From: Narthecium ossifragum
Taxonomy: Eukaryota; Streptophyta; Magnoliopsida; Dioscoreales; Nartheciaceae
Reading direction: 5' to 3'
Assembly: GCA_963920575.1 (NCBI GenBank)
Contig: OY986965.1
Location: forward strand, 18,864,957 to 18,928,956
DNA length: 64,000 nt
Below, piece by piece: positions 12,161-22,091 of the stretch (its first letter is position 1; every line of letters starts with the position of its first letter). Position numbers and translations under genes: made by a program. The notes beneath the pieces were generated by a model. That model worked only from the letters and a program-made list of their open reading frames with translations. It was not told the origin of the DNA and did no database searches.

Positions 12161-13081
12161 ACTCGCGTCGGTGGCTTTTTCTGCTTCGCGAGGACGGCCG
12201 CCGTTGGCCGTCGCTCTCTCCTGTCAGAGGGGGAGGACTTTCCCTCCCCTCCTTTCTCTTTTTCCCCCTTTTCCTCCTTTTCTCCTTCTCCTCCTTCCTT
12301 CTTCTTCTTCCTCTTCTTTCTCCTCACCCGAAAGCTCTGTTTCTTCTCTTCTCCCTCCGGCGAGCTTCTTCTCCTCCGTTCTCCCTCCTCCGACCATCAT
12401 TTTGGGTGTTCTAAGGCTCGTGGGATCCGTGACAACGAGAGGATGGCTCCTGGTGTGGTTCGGAGGCTTGTTAGTGACTGGTTTGCGGGGATCAACCGGG
12501 ATTAGCGTTCTTCGGTAGGTTCTTCTACCTATTGTGTTCTTTAATGGGTTTCTCTAAATCTAGCCGTTGGATCTTGTTGATCTTTGTCTTGTTGGATTCT
12601 TCATGCCTAGTAAAATTTCTGATATGGGTTTTATGCTCTTTGGTTGAGATCTTAGTAGGTTTTATGCATGATTAAGCTCAGATTTTCTGGTTTTTGTTGT
12701 TCTTGAAGAATAGCCAGCTTGCGGCGAGTTTTTCGGCCGGTACGTACATGATCTTGGGTTGTGATGAACATAAGCATTGTCGATCATTGAATCTGCTCTC
12801 TAACCCAACTGATTTCATAATTTTCCGATTTTCCTACGATTTGTTATGAAGTTTTTACTGGAGGGCTACGTTGCAGCAATTAATTGGTAAGTTAGTGTGA
12901 TTAACGGTTTTGATTAGTGTTTTCCCGTTAATCCAACCATTGGATGATTATGGATTTTGGATATGTTGAGCCTGGTATGTACGCCTACTGATGGCTAAGT
13001 TGGATCTTGAATCCGTGGTCGTTTGGATGTCGGATCGACGGGATCAATTAGCCCCTAAGTAGAGGCTTTGAGTGTTTTGAT

Positions 13082-13113
13082 TATAATATTATATTTCGGA
13101 ATATAATATTATA
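13082..13113. repeat. 14-bp AT-rich inverted repeat with TCGG loop (C1)
   Basis: The two 14-base arms (13082-13095 and 13100-13113) are perfectly complementary and separated by TCGG. The same structure occurs in C3 (24723-24754, loop TCAG) and C4 (50657-50684, 12-base arms, loop TCGG). It is missing from the shorter C2 LTRs. Confidence 0.85.
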
Positions 13114-14430
13114 TTGTTTACTGTTCATCATCGTTTTCGGGGTTGCTACCCGTTGCAGGAGTCCGTGGTTGACGGTCGCGGTACCGTCGTAATGCCGGGA
13201 CCCGCTACGGATCGGCTAGCAGCGGTCGGTAGTACCGCTGTAGCGATTCAGTTGACTTTTATGATACCTTATCATACTGTTGCATGGCTATCTCCTGTTT
13301 GTGTATGTCATAGTATGCAATGTTGATTTGTGTATTAGTTGCATTGGTTAGGGCGTGCGTGATCTTTGGGTCGCCGTCCCGAGGCTGGAAGCTCGGACTT
13401 AGCCCAAGGACCGGGGTTGGGTAGTTTGGACCCGGTTTGAATGGTGGTGTCCAGTCGATTCGATGATAGGCTTAGATGACTGGTACAGTTGTGGCTTGAT
13501 GATTGTAGAGGTCGTGTCGGCCTCGAGTCGGATCTGAGGTGTAGCGGGTGTCCGGTGTTCTTAAAACTCTTGAGTAGAGGAGTTGCCTGCTCAGTGGTGT
13601 CTCTTCCCACCAAACAGTATTCAGTGTCCTGTTGAGAGTCAGCAGTGTTGTTTCATGCTACTAAGTGTGACCTGACATGTGACCAGCCCGGCTGGAAGAC
13701 CATGATCGTGGGCCTCAGGGACACGCGGTGGGGTTATGGGACCCCTGTATACACCCAGGTTCTACTTGAGGGCGGCACTGTTGCGTTTCCCTCTTCCTTC
13801 TGTGTGTCGTAGTGTAGATCCCTACTGAGCTTAGTGCTCACACCTACCCGGGCTGCGTTTTGCAGGTGGAAACGTCAGTTCTTCCTCTGTGGCCCTTACC
13901 GGGCAGTTGGTCGGCGGTGTGGCGGCGCCTGGTGGACTTTGAGAGGTGGCGATTTTTATTACTTTTACCTTTGGTTAGTTAGTCTCCTACGGGAGGAATG
14001 TTGTATTTGGATCTTCCCCTCTCCGAGGATATGTATATTAAACACTTTGGGTTTTGAATCTGTGGTTCGAGGTTGTGCTAGTTTATTGTTGTTTTAAATT
14101 GGGGGTTTTTGATGAATTGCTAGGGAGACCAATAGGTTAGAGGGAACCCTCGCCGTCTTTTTCCGCGTTTTGTAGGTTCCGGTTTGCATCGCCCGGCCCA
14201 GTTGGGCTTTCGCGGGTCGGGGCGCGACAGTAGCCCCAAGGGAGTGGTGCGAGAATTGGAGCAAGCGGTGGCGCAGGGGAAGTGGGGGGGGGGGGGATTT
14301 CTCCAAAGAAAAGCCTGATGACGGCGCCAAATACCCTCGGTCTCTAACCGTACCGCGTAGTCTGCACACTGTGCACCTCCTATGCACGCCGGGTGCCTCC
14401 TGTGCACACATCAAGTCACAAGCCTTAGCG

Positions 14431-15215
14431 TGTCAGGCCTGCCCGAATTGTCCTTGACCAGCCCTTTTCTTCGTCTTGCACGATCACACACACACACAAA
14501 AAGAACACTCAAATATGGCAATGGGAGAGGCCTCCATTCCTTTATTGATGAATGATCTTTACAAGAGAATCACTCACAACTCTCTCCTCCAACCCGTGGC
14601 ACATCACTCAAGAATACAAGGAACCCAAACCCTAGCCAATACCCATATGATCTTCATCTTCGTCAACTAACTCTTTATATAGAGAAGAGTCCGTGACTTG
14701 CCCTACAAGTCAATCTCCCTAGTCCAACTCAAGCATACTTATCTGGGAAAGCAATCCGCCAATCAAGAAGCTCCCTTGCTTCGTTGAACCTCTACTTGAG
14801 CCAGGACTTGCCAAAGGTAGCTTCTATCCAAAATCACCCGCACCTTGACTCAAAATAGGCTTCCTTCCTATTCTTGCGTGTCGTACTCGCAACGTGCGCG
14901 TGCCTTCTGAGCTTGCCTGGCGTGCCTTGTCGTGCGTGCCGCTTGATTGACCCTTGTCATGGTGCATCAGGACTCGATCTTAGCCCGGTCTGCCATGCCA
15001 TCTTCTCGACTTGTCGTGCCATTTCAAAAGTTCTCCGCACCATTGTTGGAGAGATGCTTGCTTGCATGTCTTGGCATGATTTGCTTGCTATCTTGAGGCC
15101 ACCATGCCTCTCATGGCTCGTGACGCCGACCACCACGTTATTATCTTGGCCCTTGGCCGTATCACCTCCGGATGACTCACGCTAAGGCCCACATCAAGGG
15201 CTCAAGGCCCTGACA
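14431..15215 (-). mobile_element. Possible solo LTR of another family, minus orientation
   Basis: The stretch is bounded by TGTCAGG and CCTGACA, a 7-bp inverted terminal pair of TG...CA type. On the minus strand it has a TATA-like TCTATATAAAGAG near 14672-14684 and, downstream of it, AATAAAGG near 14541-14549, which fits a U3-R arrangement. I found no TSD and no coding sequence. It could also be a decayed element of another kind. Confidence 0.4.
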
Positions 15216-15449
15216 CAAGGGATTGCACAACTCTTAGAGATGGGAAACATATACGTTCGATGAGGAAACCTAACTAGATGATAATGGGAATTCAATCCTA
15301 ATCGTCAGAGGAGAATGAACGATCAGTATCACGGTTCTTTATGTAACTTGAAACATCAAGTTCTATCTAGATAATCCCTTATATATCTATACTATATAGC
15401 AAGATGATTATAAGTTAACCATCCTACTATGTCCTATGTGGATCCTATG
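15216..15449. other. Unassigned AT-rich flank
   Basis: No gene is seen. It holds a small perfect inverted repeat AACTTGA-AACA-TCAAGTT (15345-15362) and ends with CTATG, the left TSD of LTR A. Confidence 0.4.
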
Positions 15450-17223
15450 TGTCACACCCCAATCGAGAAAACCCATCTGGGCCGAGGCGTGAGGGTTCCT
15501 ACTCTATTCAATCCATCACTGGCGCGTTTATAATAAAGTAACACAACTAATTAACAATTGATATGTGGTAGAATTTAAAATCTCTAATATAATTCAAGAT
15601 TTTGATACAAGATTGATCCTCAAGACATATATAATAAAACCTCCAAAATCCTTACAGAAGGAAATTAAACATTTAAATAGTCCAACAATATTGAATGAAC
15701 CCCAAGTTCTCGAACACCTCCATAACTCGACGCGCCACCAAGTGCCTGTCTAGCGGGTGCTACAGAAGAAGAGCTGGTGCCTGCACCTGCAAAACACAGC
15801 CTGGGTTGGAGTGAGCAATAAGTTCAGCAGGATTCTATACTACGACACTCACAAAGGAAGGGAGCAGTAAAACTCACAAAGGAAGGGAGCAGTAAAGTCC
15901 AATGTTCCAACTCATCTCTAGGGAAACTCCACGTTATGCTCACCATCTACCCCAGGGCACGTACCCTCATGACCTCGGGTACTGTCAACAGTCGTCCCTC
16001 TCAACCAAGCGCCTCAGCGCTGAAACAACAGGGGTAGAACCCGGTGCACTACATGATAGAGCTTGAAAAGTGTCGCAGCTTAACGCGCATGATCAAAATT
16101 ATAAATTTATAATTGAACTTCAAACTAACTACTTTGGGGGTAGGTATTAGTGAATCCGAGTTGAATCCACAAGGAATGCGTAAGGAAATAATTAAACTAC
16201 TAAATAAGTATTTCTACCAATAAGTTGAGAAAAGATTCAGAATTGAAATTAAACTAGCTTTATACTAAAGGATTGATAAATACGAGAAAAAGTATCGGGG
16301 AATTCTTAATCAATAACTATGATTCTACCAGGTCTTCTTAGGATTAGAACGAGCTAACCAAACTGAATGGTTTTCCTATTGGTTGATAGGTGAAGGCCTA
16401 GTTCTCCCTATCACTCAACAAGTTCTGGTTAGGATCCCTTATCAGTGAGAGCAATTATCTAAAAGTTAGTGACCTAATAATTAGTTATGATCACTGCTAA
16501 TGAATCCTCTGATTAAAATGAATTCATCGTGAGAAAAAAGTATAATATGGATTTAGGTTTAAAATCAAGATGGTTCTAGCACATTGAGGTTGCCAAATAG
16601 AATGTATCAAGAATTAGCAGTTACCCTATTGGTTCTAGCACTACGAAATCCCTTATCTTGAATTAAGATGAATAACAGATTAAGAGTTGGTCATAATGGT
16701 TCTAGCATTACGTGTAATGGTTCTAGCATTACGTGTAATGGTCCTAGCATCACAAGACTCTTAATCTCGAGAAGAAAATCCTCACATCCATGGTTCTAGC
16801 ATGAATGTTTTGATGAGAATATCTAATCTCAAACCCTAACATGCTCAAGACCTAGATTTAGGGCATAAAGGAACAAATCATTCATCAACTAATAATAAAA
16901 TCACACCAAGTTCATAAAGAAATTAAGATCAATCCATACAAACCATTCAAAGAGATATACAAGCCCTAAATCTTAGGAATCCCTAACAGAAACCCTAGTT
17001 ACATCATAAGAATCCCATGGCGAGGAGTTTAGCTACTCATTTTGAGGGTTTTATTCATAAATGAAGGTTGATGAAGCTCTTCCGCCATGGATTTCCTCGC
17101 AAAATATTCTAAAAAGAAAAGTTAAAAAGTGGAAAAAGAAACTGAGAAAGAGTGCTCCCACTCCTTGGCCTCCAAGCAGCCAAGAGAGAGTCTAGAGAGC
17201 CCCCCAAAAATCCTAAAAGATGC

Positions 17224-17233
17224 CTATTTATAG
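17224..17233 (-). promoter_or_regulatory. TATA box of B LTR (left copy)
   Basis: CTATTTATAG reads CTATAAATAG on the minus strand. The right copy has the degraded equivalent TATTTATAG at 23278-23286. Confidence 0.65.
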
Positions 17234-17242
17234 CCTAGGTAT

Positions 17243-18600
17243 TGTGAGGACTTGTCCCTCTATTCATATAGCTAGTTGTTGATCACAAGGGCAATTTGGT
17301 AAATTGCGTCTTGCCCGTTAGTTTCTCACCCGCGTGCACACACAGCCTCTGATGGATGGTTGTGTTTGACTAGATCCGTTTGGGAGGTTTTTGACTTGTG
17401 GATCGATCCAGCCAGTCTTGGATCAATCGGACTTGGTGTGTTGGATCGATCGGACTCGGAGTTGGATCGATCGGACACTGTAGCTTGTCGGTGGAGTTGC
17501 CAGGACGGCCGTCATGGCCGTCACTCTCCACTCTCAGTGGAGATGAGACTTTCTCTCCTCTGCTTCCCCTTTTCCCCGGCCTTCCTGGTTTTCCCTGGTC
17601 TTTTCTTCTTCTCTTCCTTCTCTTCTCTTCTCTTCCTTCTTCCTTCCTTCTTCTTCTTCCCGCAAGCTCTGCTTGCTCTGTTCTTCCCGGCAGCCACCTT
17701 CTTCTTCGCCGTTCTTCCTCCTCCGGCCACCGTTTTGGGTGTTCCAAAGCTCGTTGGATCCGAAGCGAAGTGAGGAAGATCCCTGACATGGTTTACTTGC
17801 TTGGTTAGCGGCCGTTTATCAGGGAATCAGCCGAGGGTTAGTGTTTCCGGTAGGTGTTTTACCTACGTGAGTTGTTTAATGAGTTTCTCTTAATCTAGCC
17901 ATTAGATCTTGTTGTATTTGTGTTGTTGGATGCATGTTGCTTAGTATAATGTTTTTTTAAATTTCGTGAACTTTGGTTGAGATTTTAGTAGGATTTATAC
18001 ATGTTTAATCTCAGATTTTCCGGTTTCTGCTGTTCTAGAAGAACAGCCGGCTTACGGCGAGTTTTCCGACCATTACGTGCATGTTCTTGGGTTGTTATGA
18101 ACATAATAGTGGTAGATCTCTGAGTTATCTCTCAAACCCAACTGATTTCATAATTTTGTGATTTGCCTACAATTTGTTATGAATTTATTACTGGAGGGCT
18201 GCGTTGCAGCAAGTAACTGGTAAGTTAGTTTGATTAGCGGTTTTGATTAGTGTTTTCCCGTTAATCTAGCAGTTGGATGATTCTGGTTTTTGGATATGTT
18301 GTTCCCGGCATATAGATCGACGTTTGCAGGTGCAGGTACCAGCTCTCCTGCGGTAGCGCGTCGACGTCGGCGTTTGTAACCGTTTATGAGTTTTATAACA
18401 TCTTTTGTACATGAGGACTGGTTTATGTAAATCTTAATGTAACTCTGTTTTATGTACAGTTTTGTAATAATAGGAGTTGTTAGATTTACTTCTGTCCTCT
18501 GACTGCTTGTTGTAACTGTTTCCGCCAGTTGCTGTTAGTAGATGTAGGAACCCCCCCTCATGTCCCGGTCCCGGTGGGTCTTCCGGGGCGGGGCGCAACA
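17243..18600 (+). repeat. C2 5' LTR
   Basis: It is 1,358 bp, from TGTGAGGACTTG to GGGCGGGGCGCAACA. It contains the inverted repeat GCAATTTGGTAAATTGC (17291-17307), three or four GATCGATC words (about 17400-17472), a C/T-rich leader, and a donor-like hairpin GTAGGT-GTTTT-ACCTAC (17850-17866). It keeps about 560 bp that the 3' LTR has lost. Confidence 0.88.
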
Positions 18601-18603
18601 ACT

Positions 18604-18615
18604 TGGTATCATAGC
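18604..18615 (+). other. Primer-binding site of C2 (tRNA-iMet type)
   Basis: TGGTATCATAGC lies 3 bases after the LTR end. It matches the plant initiator-Met tRNA primer site (TGGTATCAGAGC) with one change. Confidence 0.8.
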
Positions 18616-18804
18616 ATAGGTTGTAGATCCCAGGGAATATGATCAAGATTCGGTTGAGATGAGCGTGGGTTGGGATGGTTCTAGGGTTAGACCATCCTTG
18701 TTTGCTTGATTTTCTTTTTCGATGAATGTGATTGTTTCTCTTTGCTGAGTGTTGTTTGTTGTGGTCTTTTACGAGTGGAACTCGTGTTTCTGTTATTGGT
18801 ACCG

Positions 18805-19284
18805 ATGGCGGGGCAGTCTGACAGTCTTCCCAGTTTGGGCCGAGGCGAGCCGCTTGAGGCGAGTGCTGCCCGGCATTCTTCTGGGACCGAGGAGCATCAG
18901 TGCCAGACCTATGTACCAGTAGCAGAGGTAGACTCAGCGATGGGCAGCGAGATGGAGGTTCCCCCACCCGTTCTTAGGCGTTCCTTAGCCACTGAGGTTC
19001 TAGAGTTCCGTCGTTTGGACCCGCCGAGGTTCGACGACAGGAGAGGAGACCCGTTAGCGGCTGAGGAGTGGCTCGGGAGAGTCACCAGCTGGCTCGACCT
19101 TCTGTTTGGCGAGGACGACCCCCTCCGGGTCAGACTCGCGGTGCTCCATCTTGAGGGAGGCCAAAGGCAACAGTCGGAGCGTGGACCAGCACTGTGTTTT
19201 CACTGCCAACCGCCAGGACACTTCCGCAGGGACTGTTCGCTGTGGAGCACGCAGGGTGCGGCACCGCAGGGAGGTCGAGGTTGA
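18805..19284 (+). CDS. gag: Truncated Gag with CCHC zinc knuckle, element C2
   Basis: From the ATG at 18805 this reads 159 residues without a stop. Residues ~69-114 match the start of the Ty3 retrotransposon gag capsid domain: EFRRLDPPRFDDRRGDPLAA, then EEWLGRVTSW, then the DPLRVRLAVLHLEG helix. The frame then jumps almost directly to CFHCQPPGHFRRDC, a C-x2-C-x4-H-x4-C knuckle that binds RNA in Gag. A normal Tekay Gag has a few hundred residues between these parts, so a deletion joined them in frame. The open reading across the junction is notable in a region where most coding sequence is broken. A longer in-frame start lies at 18706, outside the family similarity. Whether the protein is made or functional is unknown. 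Confidence 0.7.
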   Translation: MAGQSDSLPSLGRGEPLEASAARHSSGTEEHQCQTYVPVAEVDSAMGSEMEVPPPVLRRSLATEVLEFRRLDPPRFDDRRGDPLAAEEWLGRVTSWLDLLFGEDDPLRVRLAVLHLEGGQRQQSERGPALCFHCQPPGHFRRDCSLWSTQGAAPQGGRG

Positions 19285-19540
19285 GGGTCTTGCACTGGGC
19301 AGGGACAAAGAGGTGGAGTTGGGCGAGGACGCAGCGGAGGTAGCGCCAGAGCAGATCGCGGGGGACAAGTGTTTGCCCTACCTGATTGCCCCTACGCCGA
19401 CGAGGTGCAGCCGTCCTACCAGAGCTACTAGTCTCGGCAGCCGCTTCCACTGACCGTATTACCGTCCGTCTCCAGAGGTATATTTTTTCTTTTCCGGTCT
19501 TCTAGTGTAGCTGTTTTGTTGTTTCCGAGCCTTACCTTTA

Positions 19541-19579
19541 TCGAATCTCGGGACGAGATTTCTTTTAAGGGTTTAAGGA
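19541..19579 (+). other. C2 3' internal end with polypurine tract
   Basis: The sequence CTCGGGACGAGATTTCTTTT followed by AAGGGTTTAAGGA lies directly before the 3' LTR. A 'GGGACGAGATTTCTTTTAAGGG' style ending is characteristic of Tekay/Del chromovirus-type Ty3 elements. It supports the lineage call for all TGTGAGG LTRs here. Confidence 0.65.
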
Positions 19580-20435
19580 TGTGAGGACCTGTCCCTCTAT
19601 TCCTATAGCTCATTGTTGACCACAAGGACAATTTGGTAAATTGCGCCTTGTCGGTTAGTTTCTCACCCGCGTGCGCGCACAGCCTCTGATGGATGGTTGT
19701 GTTTGACTAGATCCGTTTGGGAGGTTTTTGAGCTGTGGATCGATCCAGCCAATCTTTGATAAATCCAGCCAGTCTTGGATCAATCCAGCCAGTCTTGGAT
19801 CGATCCAGCCAGTCTTGGATCGATCGGACTTGGTGTGTTGGATCGATCGGACTCGGAGTCGGATCGATCGAACACTGTAGCTTGTCGGTGGAGTTGCGAG
19901 GACGGCCGTCGTGGCCGTCGCTCTCTACTGTCAGGGGAGAGGAGACTTTCTCTCCTCTGCTTCCCCTTTTCCCCGGCCTTCCCGGCTTTCCCGGGTCTTT
20001 TCTTCTTCTCTTCCTTCTCTTCTCTTCTCTTCCTTCTTCATTCCATCTTCCCGCAAGCTCTGCTTGCTCTGTTCTTCCCGACAGCCACCTTCTTCTTCGC
20101 CGTTCTTCCTCCTCCGGCCACCGTTTTGGGTGTTCCAAAGCTCGTTGGATCCGTGGCGGCGTGAGGAAGATGCCTGGCGTGGTTTATTTGCTTGGTTAGC
20201 GGCCGTTTAGCGGGGAATCAGCCGTGGATTAGCGTTTCCGGTAGGTGTTCTACCTACGTGAGTTGTTTAATGGGTTTCTCTGTTTTATGTACAGTTTTGT
20301 AATAATAGGAGTTGTTAACATTACTTCTGTCCTCTGACTGCTTGTTGTAATTGTTTCCGCCAGTTGCTGTTAGTAGATGTAGGAACCCCCCCTCGTGTCC
20401 CGGTCCGGGTGGGTCTTCCGGGCCGGGGCGCGACA
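19580..20435 (+). repeat. C2 3' LTR, internally deleted and with repeat expansion
   Basis: It is 856 bp, against 1,358 bp for the 5' copy. It jumps from TTTCTCT directly to GTTTTATGTACAG (about 20280), a deletion between short CTCT(G) repeats. Near its start a 20-bp unit CCAGCCAGTCTTGGATCGAT is present about four times (19741-19820), where the 5' copy has one. Confidence 0.85.
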
Positions 20436-20490
20436 GGTATCCCTTTAACTCGGATTAGATCTGGGCCTTTAATTTTGCGTAACTGCTATC

Positions 20491-20645
20491 AAATGATCGA
20501 TCATTTAGGGGTGAAGATCGATCATTTGATCCTAAAAAACTGGCTGCACCCGAGGATGATCGATCATTCAAAACATGGCTCTCTGTCATCTCTGCTACAG
20601 TACAATGATCGATCATTACAGGGGAAGATGATCCATCATTTGATC
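20491..20645. repeat. GATCGATCATT array in B LTR (left copy)
   Basis: There are five GATCGATC-type words. The first is the perfect 16-base palindrome AAATGATCGATCATTT (20491-20506). The array lies on the U3 side of the TATA box in the element's own orientation. The right copy has the equivalent at 23347-23522. Confidence 0.85.
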
Positions 20646-21011
20646 TGCGTATTTTCTCTTTTGCTATTCAGACTGCGCCATTGGTACGAAAAACGCCGTA
20701 ACTTCCTCTAGGAAATTCGGAATCATGAACCGTAAAATTCTCCAAAAACTAGACTTCCAGAGCTTTACAATCATATAAATCCCATTATCTTGTTCTATCT
20801 GATCAGATACAGTTTTGATTTCAAAGAAGGCCCATCTTTGCTCCTTTGACTTCGCAGGTTCTTTATTTGTTCGTTTTAGCACTAAACTTGATCTAATCTT
20901 CGCTGAGGGTCCTAATACCCGAAATGTGGAGAAGATAATCAAAATAGCATTGCTCGGAGACTAACGAGACCCAGTTAAAAGGGTGATTTGTGTACTTTTC
21001 ACGTCTTATCA

Positions 21012-22068
21012 GAACCCCAAACTTGATCTTCGCTAGTCCTCGAGCAAAGCAAAACAAAAGTAAAAATAAAGCAGTAATTCTAACTAGCCACTTTCGTAGG
21101 TCTCACGATTACACTTAGAATGTGTAACAAGCCTTTAAACCTCTAGGTGGCCCCAGTGGAGGAGTTATAGTCTCTTGAGGGGTATCCAGTGATGATACCC
21201 CCAAACATCTATACATCCCCTTGACATATCATCAGAAATCAATTACAATATTTATTAATTCCAATGCATCAAATAGAAATACTATCTATAAATATATTCT
21301 TTAACTCCTAATCACATAAGAATAAAGTAAATTAAAACAGGTCATAACACATTTCCAATACTTCAACATATTTAATCATGATTCAAAAATAACTTTAACA
21401 TTCTAGTGTGTGAATAATGTTCCACATGCATTAGAGTATCCATTATATCCAAACATTCAACCATTCAAGATTACAATCCTAAGTAAGCATATATTTTCCA
21501 CTATCACATAGCAATCTCTTTTTTTTCTTTTTTTCTCTCAAGGAAATTCAACCATTTTACGCGAACAACATACTGGTCAAGAACATTGCTCGATTACTAA
21601 GTATGAAATCCTCATTTTCTTTCTTTCAGGAAGTTCAACTGGTTTACGTGAACAACACGCTGATCAGGTGTCCTGCCCGGTTAGTAAGTTAAAAACCCTA
21701 CACTTTTCATACAAATACCTTTTGCGAACAGAAAATTGCATGTGTTTATGTATCTTCGAAGTGTAAATCTATCCTAGTCTCATTCTCAGAATGTAATTTC
21801 AACTCCTAAACATGTGAAAGTGCACATGTGCATTATGATATATCAAGTTATTCCTAAATCATGGTAAAAGTGTTAAAGTATAGAGATAATGCCATGCATA
21901 GCTAAATTTACTAAATCCTATATGACATATAAATTTCTGAATAATTCATAAGAAATATTTCTAAATCAAGCATCTTTATCAATAACTATCATAATTTCAT
22001 TCTTCAGACACAATCTAAGGGATGTATAATAGTTGGTTATCATAAAAAAAACATGAATTCCTAGACTC
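21012..22068 (-). other. Internal region of element B, non-coding
   Basis: It is about 1.06 kb and AT-rich, with no open frame of note on either strand. Next to the left LTR the minus strand ends in AAGTTTGGGGTTC, a candidate polypurine tract. A short repeat (AAGGAAATTCAACCATTTTACG..., then CAGGAAGTTCAACTGGTTTACG...) occurs at about 21540 and 21630. Nothing here encodes a known domain. Confidence 0.65.
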
Positions 22069-22085
22069 CCCCGGCAACGGCGCCA
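22069..22085 (-). other. Primer-binding site of B (tRNA-Asp)
   Basis: CCCCGGCAACGGCGCCA on the plus strand equals the 3' end of plant tRNA-Asp(GTC), so the minus strand is a perfect 17-base primer site TGGCGCCGTTGCCGGGG. It sits 6 bases from the LTR end. It is a primer site and not a tRNA gene, as no tRNA body adjoins it. Confidence 0.9.
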
Positions 22086-22091
22086 AAATTT

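Larger units (their letters stand above)
11828..14229 (+). mobile_element. C1: solo LTR, Tekay/Del-like
   Basis: The LTR runs from TGTGAGGACCTGTCCCTCTA to GGGTCGGGGCGCGACA (2,402 bp). The flanks are GTAGA before and GTAGC after, a 4-of-5 TSD. It contains, in order, the inverted repeat GCAATTTGGTAAATTGC (11875-11891), a GATCGATC cluster (12041-12160), a C/T-rich leader (about 12160-12400), a donor-like GGTAGGT hairpin (12514-12529), a long AT hairpin (13082-13113), and an acceptor-like TTTTGCAG ending at 13865. No internal region follows, so it is a solo LTR. The long open frames in the leader are serine-, phenylalanine- and proline-rich low-complexity readings, not genes. Confidence 0.85.
17243..20435 (+). 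mobile_element. C2: complete small non-autonomous Tekay-like element (TR-GAG type)
   Basis: It consists of a 5' LTR, a primer-binding site, one short gag-derived gene, a polypurine end and a 3' LTR, with a perfect TSD GGTAT (17238-17242 and 20436-20440). No protease, RT, RNase H or integrase is present, so it fits the class of terminal-repeat elements that keep only gag. It inserted into the left LTR of B: the uninterrupted right LTR of B reads TATAGCCTAGGAATCCCC where the left one is split. Among the Tekay-like copies here it is the only one with both LTRs and TSD visible. Confidence 0.88.
16054..21011 (-). repeat. B LTR, left copy (3' LTR of the minus-strand element)
   Basis: It begins TGATAGAGCTTG and ends ACGTCTTATCA, and aligns along its length with 22092-26004. 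It carries dispersed TGGTTCTAGCA words (16570-16800), a reverse TATA box (17224-17233), and a GATCGATC array (20491-20645). Element C2 inserted 9 bp from the TATA box and so separates it from the array by about 3.2 kb. Confidence 0.85.

Noticed and set aside
12011..12518. Long overlapping open frames (129-164 codons) in the C1 leader, with similar ones in C2, C3 and C4
   Set aside because: They read the C/T-rich LTR leader as Ser/Phe/Pro/Leu-rich low-complexity protein, are open in several frames at once, and match the same part of each LTR. GATCGATC words give the repeated Asp-Arg-Ser/Ile-Asp residues.
22066..22090. tRNA-Asp gene
   Set aside because: Only the 3' end of the tRNA is matched, next to an LTR end. 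It is a primer-binding site.
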